A DNA stretch of 21,262 bases, from contig CALKWG010000255.1 of the NCBI GenBank assembly GCA_938004315.1, positions 1 to 21,262 of the forward strand, written 5' to 3'. The notes beneath the pieces are model-generated. The model had not been told where the DNA came from. It did no database searches and saw only the letters and a program-made list of their open reading frames with translations. Of the stretch, positions 15,229 to 21,262 are shown piece by piece. Position numbers and translations under genes: made by a program. How positions within the stretch are numbered: the stretch's first letter is position 1; the number at the start of each line of letters is the position of its first letter. This DNA comes from an uncultured Spirochaetaceae bacterium. GTDB lineage: Bacteria; Spirochaetota; Spirochaetia; Treponematales; UBA12059.

Positions 15229-17991
15229 TTACAGCGAGCCTTCGGCCTCGGCCGCCGCGGTCGCCGCGAGCATCATGGCTTCCACCCTATTTAAGAGCCC
15301 CTCAAGGAGCTCCCTATCCTCTTGGCCGTAGTATTCGGTGAACAGGCGCACGAGCTCGGGCCCCGATCCCTCGCCGAAGCGACGAAGAACCCCGGTAAGG
15401 CGGTCGGCCTCGGCCCGCACGTCCACCCGGCTGGACTGGTCGGCCAAGGCCTGCCGTAGGAGCTTTAAGGCGCGTCCGCCGGCCTGTTTGATCTCGTCCA
15501 AGGCGCTTAAGCGCTCGTGACGACGCCGGGCGAACTGGGCGTTGAAGTCGCCGAGCGACGGGGCTTCTCGCTCGGCTAACGCCTCCTTAACCGCGGCGAG
15601 GACGCGCCTCATGTCCAGGGGCTTGGAGAAGACCTCCTTGAAGACCGAGAGCGAATCGGCGAGCTCTTCGGAGCCGTGGGCGGTCATGGCGAAGAGGGGC
15701 ATGCTCGGGTCGTAGCGCCGGCCGGCGTAGGCGCGGATGGCCTTGGCCAGCTCGACGCCGCTGTAGCCGGGCATGCGTATATCCAGGATCGCGGCGTCTA
15801 CGTAGCGCTCCTCGAGCACGCGGAAGGCCTCGGAGGCGCCGGAGGCGGTCCGCACTTTATACCCGCCGTTTTCGACGAGGGTCCGCATGAACTCCAGGTT
15901 CACCTCGTTGTCGTCCACGAGGAGGATCACGTAGGAGCCGGCGGCCCCCTCGGAGGGGGTCGCCTTAGGCGCGCCGGCCGGCACGATCAGGGAGAAGGCG
16001 CTGCCCGCCCCCGGGCTCGAGTCGACCCTAATTTCGCCGCCTAGCACCCGGACGATGTTCCTGGCCAAGGCCAGCCCCACGCCGGCGCCGCGGCTCTCGA
16101 CGCCGCGCAGGGGGCCGACCCGCGTGAACGGGGAGAATATCTGCTCGCGATCCTCGCTGCGTATGCCCACGCCCGTGTCGCGCACCGTCACGCGCAGGTG
16201 CGGCACGTTGCCGCTCGCGCGCTCGATGCCGGCGCTCACGTGGATCGAGCCCTCGGTCGTATATTTTACCGCGTTGTCTAAGAGTATCGCTATGGCGCGC
16301 CCGAGCCGGTCGGGGTCGCTATTAAGCTCCTGCCCGGCTTGGGCCGAGAGCTCGAAGCGCAGGCCCTTGGCCTCGGCGCGGGCACGGGGCCCGGAGCAGA
16401 GGCCTTCTATGAACGGGCCGAGCGGGAAGTCCAGGCGCCGCATAACCGGATCGCCGCCCTCCGAGCGCACGTAGTCCAGGATGCCGCCTAGGATATCCTG
16501 GAGCGACTGCGCGTAATCGACGATGGCCTCGGCGCGCTTGGCCGCCTCATCCGGCGCGTGCTGTACCAGGCGCGCGGCGGTGATGATCGAGGCGATGGGG
16601 CTCTTGAGCTCGTGGGTGATGCTGGCCAAGAAGCGGGTCTTGGCGTGATTGGCGCTCTCCGCGTCGCGCCGCGCCCCGCGCAGGAGCTCCTCCATGCCCT
16701 TACGGGCGCTGATGTCCTCGACGATCGCGATGGCATGGGTGACGACGCCGCCGGGCGAGCGCACGGGCGAGAGCGCGACGTCGGCCCAGAACTGGCCCTG
16801 CCGCGCCTTGGGCACCAGGATCTCCTCGCGCAGGTCGAAGCCGTCCTGGACGCGCTTGCGCATGGCGTCGGCCTTCTCAGGCGTCAGCGCGAAGAAGCGG
16901 AAGATGGGGACGCCTATCACCTCCGCCGGCGAGAAGCCGGTGAGCAGGAAGAAGGCGGGATTGACGTACTCGGTCTCGAAGGCGTGGTTTACGACGAAGA
17001 CGCAGGACGATAATTGGTCCACCGCCTGGTAGAGCTTCCTGAGCATCTCCTCCGACTTGCGCCTCAAGGATACGTCCCGGATGATGCCCACCGAGCCCTT
17101 GAAGCCGCCGTCGTCGTAGAGGCCGTATTCGCCGGCGGCCGACACCTCGCCGTAGGAGATGACCTCGGCGATGAGGTCGTTGATCGGGCCGGAACCCAGG
17201 CCCTTCTTCTTGAGCCGCACCTCGAGCTCCGCGGTGCGCCGGTCGATGCCCCGACGCTCGTTGAAAAGCTTGGGCGAGAGGGCCGGCCCGGTCCGATGCC
17301 CGCGATACTCGGCCAGCACCTTGTCGCGATCCACCGCCTCCGCGTCCTCTTCATGCAGGAGCACCGAGAAGTGCCTGCCTATTAGCTCGTTAGGCTCGTA
17401 GCCGAGGAGCGCTACCGATTGATTGACGAAGCGTATGACGCCGCCGGGATCGAGTTCGTAGACGATGTCGGGTAGGGCCTGCACCAGCTCCTCGTAGCGG
17501 CGCTCGAAGCCCCCCTCGGCCTCGGTTCGGCCGATAGCGACGCCGGCGGCCAAGGCGGAGGAGACGCCGGCGAGCCAGCAGCCCAGCTGCCCCTGCCCCG
17601 AGAGCGAGATGGCGCCGAGCCTTGAAGCCGCGCCGCCTACCGTACAGGAGGCGCCGTCCCCGCCGACCACGGCGCGGACCTGCCCCGCCGAGCGGGCTGC
17701 GGCCTGGGCCTTCAAGCCGAGGGCGACGGCCTCCTCGGCCAGGCCGGCGCTCATGACGACGACGTTGAAGGCCGGTTCTGCCGCGCCTAAGAGGGCGGCG
17801 AGGAGGGCCGCCGGGTCCGCGCTCTGCGTAAGCGCGGCCCGCGGGAGGGCGGCGTCGCAGGCGGAGGACAGGGCGACGAGCTCCGCCGAGCTGGCGGCGG
17901 CTATGAAGACGCGGAGCTGGGTATGCGCATACATCACGCTACTATTGTCGGTGTAACTCGATAAAAAACAAGCGCGCCGTCCTAAGTCCAT
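15229..17991 (-). CDS. Hybrid sensor histidine kinase with two PAS domains and C-terminal receiver
   Basis: 920 residues as drawn; the true start may be Met20 (17934), because the first 19 residues fall in a terminator-like hairpin and neither start has a clear ribosome site. Order of parts: residues 25-150, an Ala-rich alpha/beta domain resembling a receiver without its acidic residues; PAS 1 (about 166-310) with a basic insert ERRGIDRRT; PAS 2 (about 320-430); HisKA with His460 in FLASITHELKSP; HATPase with Asn573 in the N-box (LLDNAVKY), DTGVGI 605-610, FSPF and GAGVGLALA; receiver 688-805 with phosphoacceptor Asp737 (ILDIRMPG) and FSKPLD; then a helical tail to 920 that could be a degenerate relay module. 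No transmembrane segment is visible, so it senses a cytoplasmic signal. The next gene is a lone receiver, its likely phosphate acceptor. Confidence 0.93.
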   Translation of the reverse strand: MDLGRRACFLSSYTDNSSVMYAHTQLRVFIAAASSAELVALSSACDAALPRAALTQSADPAALLAALLGAAEPAFNVVVMSAGLAEEAVALGLKAQAAARSAGQVRAVVGGDGASCTVGGAASRLGAISLSGQGQLGCWLAGVSSALAAGVAIGRTEAEGGFERRYEELVQALPDIVYELDPGGVIRFVNQSVALLGYEPNELIGRHFSVLLHEEDAEAVDRDKVLAEYRGHRTGPALSPKLFNERRGIDRRTAELEVRLKKKGLGSGPINDLIAEVISYGEVSAAGEYGLYDDGGFKGSVGIIRDVSLRRKSEEMLRKLYQAVDQLSSCVFVVNHAFETEYVNPAFFLLTGFSPAEVIGVPIFRFFALTPEKADAMRKRVQDGFDLREEILVPKARQGQFWADVALSPVRSPGGVVTHAIAIVEDISARKGMEELLRGARRDAESANHAKTRFLASITHELKSPIASIITAARLVQHAPDEAAKRAEAIVDYAQSLQDILGGILDYVRSEGGDPVMRRLDFPLGPFIEGLCSGPRARAEAKGLRFELSAQAGQELNSDPDRLGRAIAILLDNAVKYTTEGSIHVSAGIERASGNVPHLRVTVRDTGVGIRSEDREQIFSPFTRVGPLRGVESRGAGVGLALARNIVRVLGGEIRVDSSPGAGSAFSLIVPAGAPKATPSEGAAGSYVILLVDDNEVNLEFMRTLVENGGYKVRTASGASEAFRVLEERYVDAAILDIRMPGYSGVELAKAIRAYAGRRYDPSMPLFAMTAHGSEELADSLSVFKEVFSKPLDMRRVLAAVKEALAEREAPSLGDFNAQFARRRHERLSALDEIKQAGGRALKLLRQALADQSSRVDVRAEADRLTGVLRRFGEGSGPELVRLFTEYYGQEDRELLEGLLNRVEAMMLAATAAAEAEGSL

Positions 17992-18004
17992 ATCTTCGGC
18001 GCTT
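17963..18004 (-). terminator. Possible intrinsic terminator after malQ
   Basis: Minus-strand stem GCGCCG (17997-18002) with CGGCGC (17974-17979) around a 17-base loop, followed within a few bases by GTTTTTT. The loop is large, so the call is moderate. If real, it ends the radA-malQ transcript and favours the later kinase start at 17934. Confidence 0.4.
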
Positions 18005-18030
18005 CAACGAGTCCAATAAAGGGCCTAAAC

Positions 18031-20013
18031 TCAGCGCCGCCGCGCCTCCGCCACGCCGCGAAGCCGGTCTATCCAGGCGGCGTCGGCGTTCAAGTCCTCT
18101 ATGCTCGGCCCCATCCGCCAGGTCCAATTGAAATCGGCTACGGCGCCGGGTACGTTCACCCTATCGCGCTCCGGGTCGGCGCTTCGATAGGCCTCCCCGA
18201 TGTCGAGGAGATCCTGGAGCTGCAGGACGTAGAGCCGCGATCGGGCGCCGGCCAAGGCGCGGAGGAGCGCGTACTCGTCGTCGGCCGTGAGCTCGCGCGC
18301 CGCCGGCAGTATGCCCGGGCAGTAAGCCTCGGCGAAACCCTCCCGCCCGCCTTCCAGCTCCCACCAGCCGCGGAGCGTCGAGGTATCGTGGACGCTCGGC
18401 GTGCAGACGGAGAGCTCGGGATACTCGTCGAGCCGCAGGTAGGGCTGCCCCGGGCGATCCCAATGCCGAGTCCAACGCGGGATGCGTAAGCCGAGCATAC
18501 CGAGGCGCGCGAGCTCCTCGGGGACGCCCGGCGGTATCGAGCCTAAGTCCTCGGCGCAGGGCAGCATGTCCGACTCGGCCTTGAGCATGCCGAGGAGCCG
18601 CCGGCCCTGCTCGAGCCAGAGCGCCGATTCGCGGCGCCCTGCCTCCGAGAACAAGCGCTCCAAGGAGGCCCGCTCGACGTCGCTCAAGGCGGCCCAGGCC
18701 CGGCTCGCGCGCATGCGCGGCGCCGCGACGTAGCCCGCCTCGCCGAGCGGCACGATGGCCCGGTCGCGCCAGCGGCGCATGAGCGCCTCGGCCGCGGGCG
18801 GCGTGAGGCCGGGCAGGCGGAGATCCCGCTCGCCCCGTATCTCAGGCTTGAAGAGATAGAGGTCCTGATCGCCCAGCCGATCCAGGGCCTGCGAAAAGGC
18901 GACGGCCAATTCCGGTTCGCTCGCGCCGGCCGCCCGTAGTTCATCGGCCAAACCGACGCCGGATACGTGCGGCTGCGACAGCCAGCGAAGGCGCTCGTCG
19001 GAGAAGCCCGCCGCCGCCAGTTCGGCGCGCGACAGCGTCATCCCCGGCAGGAAACGGCCCAGGTAGCCGCTCTCCTCCCGCTCCGAGAGGGCCCAGATAC
19101 GGAAGAAGCCCAGCACGTGGTCGATGCGGTACGAGCTATAGTAGCGGTCGGCCTCTCGGATGCGCTCCTTCCAAAAGCGATAGCCGTCCTCGGCCATGCG
19201 CTCCCAGTCGTAGATCGGGAAGCCCCAGTTCTGGCCGTCGGGGGATCCGGCGTCAGGGGGCGATCCGGCCCGGAGCTCTAAACGGAATGAACGGCGATCC
19301 GCCCAGACGTCCGCCGAGTCCTCGTTCATCATGATGGGCAGGTCGCCCAAGAGCTCTACGCCGAGCTCGCGGAGGGCGGCCGACGCGCGGCCGAACTGCT
19401 GGGCGCAGCGCAGCTGTACCCAGACCTGGTAGCGATGCTCGGCGCGCCGCTCGGGGTCTGCCCAGAGCCGCTCCAGCTCCTCGGGCGTCGGGTCGCGAAG
19501 TTCGGGCCACTCCCGCCAGCTGCGCTGATCATAGCGGGCTTTGAGGCCCTTATAGACGGCGTAGGCCTTGAGCCAAGGGCGCTCCGCGCCGAACTCGTCC
19601 ACTGCGGGGTCGCCGTCTAGGCGGGCCGCCGCCGCCGCGTAGATCGCGCGGAGGCAACGGTCTTTGGCGTCTAGGGCGGCTTGGTAGGGGAAGCGCTCCC
19701 CGGGAGCCGCCGCGGCGGCGAAGGCGTCGAGCTCGGCCAGGGCCGCGGGAGCCAGGGCGGCCTCGGGGAGGTCGCGGGCGCGGAGGTAGAGCGGATGCAG
19801 GGCGAAGGCCGAGAGCGCGAAATAGGGGGAGCTTTGCCCGCCGGTATCGTTGACCGGCAGGAGCTGCACGAGGCCGACGCCGGCCGCGGCGCAAAGCGCG
19901 CCGAAGGCCGCCAGGTCGGGGTACTCGCCGACGCGCCAGCCGCCGGCGCTTCGGAGCGCCGCCAAAGGTACGGCGACGCCCAGGAGCCGTTCTTCTCCTC
20001 GTCGATATTGCAT
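18031..20013 (-). CDS. malQ: 4-alpha-glucanotransferase (amylomaltase), GH77
   Basis: 660 residues. It moves alpha-1,4-glucan segments between malto-oligosaccharides in cytoplasmic maltodextrin or glycogen metabolism. Family motifs in order: LLPVNDTG and SPYFALSAFALHPLYL (51-76), GDLPIMMNEDSADVWADR (223-240), NWGFPIYDW (262-270), YRIDHVLGFFRIW with catalytic nucleophile Asp298, LPCAEDLG with acid/base Glu488, SVHDTSTLRGWWE with stabilising Asp543, and the C-terminal RVNVPG...FNWTWRM (618-633). All three catalytic carboxylates are present. It is longer than E. coli-type short amylomaltases of Thermus (about 500) and resembles the longer form; I see no starch-binding domain. ATG has a GGAGG site 4 bases upstream. 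It follows radA by 55 bases; no other glycogen gene is in view, so the pairing looks incidental. Confidence 0.95.
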   Translation of the reverse strand: MQYRRGEERLLGVAVPLAALRSAGGWRVGEYPDLAAFGALCAAAGVGLVQLLPVNDTGGQSSPYFALSAFALHPLYLRARDLPEAALAPAALAELDAFAAAAAPGERFPYQAALDAKDRCLRAIYAAAAARLDGDPAVDEFGAERPWLKAYAVYKGLKARYDQRSWREWPELRDPTPEELERLWADPERRAEHRYQVWVQLRCAQQFGRASAALRELGVELLGDLPIMMNEDSADVWADRRSFRLELRAGSPPDAGSPDGQNWGFPIYDWERMAEDGYRFWKERIREADRYYSSYRIDHVLGFFRIWALSEREESGYLGRFLPGMTLSRAELAAAGFSDERLRWLSQPHVSGVGLADELRAAGASEPELAVAFSQALDRLGDQDLYLFKPEIRGERDLRLPGLTPPAAEALMRRWRDRAIVPLGEAGYVAAPRMRASRAWAALSDVERASLERLFSEAGRRESALWLEQGRRLLGMLKAESDMLPCAEDLGSIPPGVPEELARLGMLGLRIPRWTRHWDRPGQPYLRLDEYPELSVCTPSVHDTSTLRGWWELEGGREGFAEAYCPGILPAARELTADDEYALLRALAGARSRLYVLQLQDLLDIGEAYRSADPERDRVNVPGAVADFNWTWRMGPSIEDLNADAAWIDRLRGVAEARRR

Positions 20014-20068
20014 GCTTCCTCCAAGATGAGAGCTGCGTTCGACCGGGCGGCGTAGCCCGGCGCCGCGC

Positions 20069-21262
20069 CTATGAGAACAGTTCCTTGACCGCTTCGGCCA
20101 CGCCCCGGACCGCTAGCCAGGCCTCGGCCGGCTCGGCCAGCTTGGCGCCGTCCTCCGGCCCTATAACCCGTTCGAATCCTAAGGCGCGGGCGGCGCGGGC
20201 CCGGCCGCGCATGCGCCGGGCGGGCCGCACTTCGCCCGCCAGCGAGAGCTCGCCGGCGAGGGCGACGCCGGCGGGCAGGGCCAATCCGGTACGGGCCGAA
20301 TAGAGCGCCGCCGCCAAGGCCAGGTCGATGCCCGGTTCGGTGAGGCGCATGCCGCCGGCCACGTTAACATAGAGGTTCTGGTCGGAGAAGCGCAGGCCCA
20401 CGTGCTTCTCGAGCACCGCGGCCACGCGCGAGACCCGCGCCGCGTCGATCCGGTCGGAGAAGACCCGCGATAGGCTGGACTTGCCGGCGACGCTCAAGGC
20501 CTGGATCTCCACGAGGAGGCAGCGCGTACCCTCCCAGCTGGCCGCGATAGCCGCGCCGACCGGCGCCGCGCCCTCGCGGCTCACGAGGAACACGCTCGAC
20601 GGGTCGGAGAGCTCCTCGAGCCCCCTCTCGCCCATGGAAAAGAGGCCGACCTCCTCGGTGGAGCCGAAGCGGTTCTTGGCCGAGCGCAGGAAGCGCACGT
20701 CGCCGTCGCTCTGCTCGAAGAGGAGGACCACGTCGACGATATGCTCGGCCGCCTTGGGGCCCGCTATGAGGCCGTCCTTAGTCACGTGGGATACGAGGAA
20801 GCAGGCCGAACCGCGCTCGCGCGCCCAGTCGGACAGCTCCAGGGCGCAGTACTTCACCTGGTTGGCCGTGCCGGGCACGGCGCCGGCCTCGGCCGACGCC
20901 AAGGTCTGCAGCGAATCGACGACGAAAAGCGAAGGCTTCACGCGTTCGAGCGCGGCCAAGGCCTCGGACAGGTCCCCGGTGCAGAGCACCTCGAGCCCGT
21001 CGCGGGCCAGGCCCAGGCGGTCGGCCCGGAGCCGTAGCTGCGCTGCGCTCTCCTCGCCGCTGATATAGAGGACGCGGCCAGCTACGCCGGCGCGGGCCGC
21101 CAGCTGCAGGAGCAGGGTGCTCTTGCCGATGCCCGGCTCGCCGCCCACGAGCACGCTCGAGCCGCGCATGACGCCGCCGCCGAGCACGCGGTCGACCTCG
21201 GCGCTTCCCGACGGATAGCGCGCCCCCTCCGCGGGGTCGACGGACGCCAGGGGTACGGAAAA
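20069..21262 (-). CDS. radA: DNA repair protein RadA (N-terminus cut off by window edge)
   Basis: RecA-like ATPase that promotes branch migration during homologous recombination. The frame is open to the right edge, giving 397 visible residues; the GTG at 21187 is internal, since homologous sequence (FSVPLASVDP...SAEVDRVLGGGV) continues before it. The family length of about 455 means roughly 60 residues, including the four-Cys zinc finger, lie outside. Visible motifs: Walker A GEPGIGKST (visible residues 41-49), Walker B-like LFVVDSLQTL, the RadA signature KNRFGSTEEVG, and a C-terminal Lon-like domain (NVAGGMRLTEPGIDLALAAA, GELSLAGEVRP). The Lon-like catalytic serine is absent, as is normal in RadA. 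It is followed by malQ with no clear terminator. Confidence 0.96.
   Translation of the reverse strand, partial: FSVPLASVDPAEGARYPSGSAEVDRVLGGGVMRGSSVLVGGEPGIGKSTLLLQLAARAGVAGRVLYISGEESAAQLRLRADRLGLARDGLEVLCTGDLSEALAALERVKPSLFVVDSLQTLASAEAGAVPGTANQVKYCALELSDWARERGSACFLVSHVTKDGLIAGPKAAEHIVDVVLLFEQSDGDVRFLRSAKNRFGSTEEVGLFSMGERGLEELSDPSSVFLVSREGAAPVGAAIAASWEGTRCLLVEIQALSVAGKSSLSRVFSDRIDAARVSRVAAVLEKHVGLRFSDQNLYVNVAGGMRLTEPGIDLALAAALYSARTGLALPAGVALAGELSLAGEVRPARRMRGRARAARALGFERVIGPEDGAKLAEPAEAWLAVRGVAEAVKELFS

Noticed and set aside
20043..20060. Small hairpin between radA and malQ (CCGGGC/GCCCGG)
   Set aside because: A 6-bp stem with no following T-run on the minus strand; too weak to call a terminator.
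21185..21187. GTG at 21187 as the radA start
   Set aside because: RadA-like sequence continues upstream in frame to the window edge, and the Walker A region would lie too close to the N-terminus.
1..21262. CRISPR array, insertion sequence or prophage genes
   Set aside because: No spaced direct repeats, transposase, integrase or phage structural gene was seen in any frame I could assess.

Overview
The window is very G+C-rich bacterial chromosome in which every gene lies on the minus strand, so the genes read from the right edge to the left. The content is Gram-negative: RND efflux pump, TolC-type outer-membrane factor, several lipoproteins. The mix of RND pumps with Ig-like lipoproteins, a multi-PAS hybrid kinase and a large secreted alanine-rich helical protein makes me favour a G+C-rich spirochaete (Treponema/Spirochaeta relatives). 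That is an inference; no marker gene proves it.

Right block (21262 to 14832): the 3' part of radA (DNA repair ATPase, cut by the window edge), malQ (4-alpha-glucanotransferase, GH77), a hybrid sensor histidine kinase with two PAS domains and a C-terminal receiver, and a stand-alone receiver protein 10 bases after it. Kinase and receiver look like one phosphosignalling unit. A terminator-like hairpin after malQ probably separates them from radA-malQ.

Middle (14831 to 14303): an initiator tRNA-fMet gene with a near-consensus promoter (TTGACA, 17 bases, TATTCT) and a strong intrinsic terminator. Beyond it lie two tandem repeat units whose long inverted arms copy the tRNA 3' end and which each end in a copy of the tRNA terminator hairpin. 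This roughly 350-base stretch codes for nothing I can support and is the strangest structure here.

Left block (14302 to 1): a tightly packed efflux operon: TPR lipoprotein, TolC-like outer-membrane factor, HlyD/AcrA-like adaptor, two Ig-like lipoproteins, and two RND permeases. Neighbouring genes overlap by 4 to 20 bases or are 7 bases apart, so they are probably translationally coupled. The RND pair is asymmetric in its TM4 proton-relay residues. A last gene, cut by the left edge, encodes an unrecognised secreted Ala/Glu/Arg-rich helical protein and may belong to the same operon.

Together the left block would build a complete inner membrane-periplasm-outer membrane export machine with unusual accessory lipoproteins. 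No local transcriptional regulator is visible.
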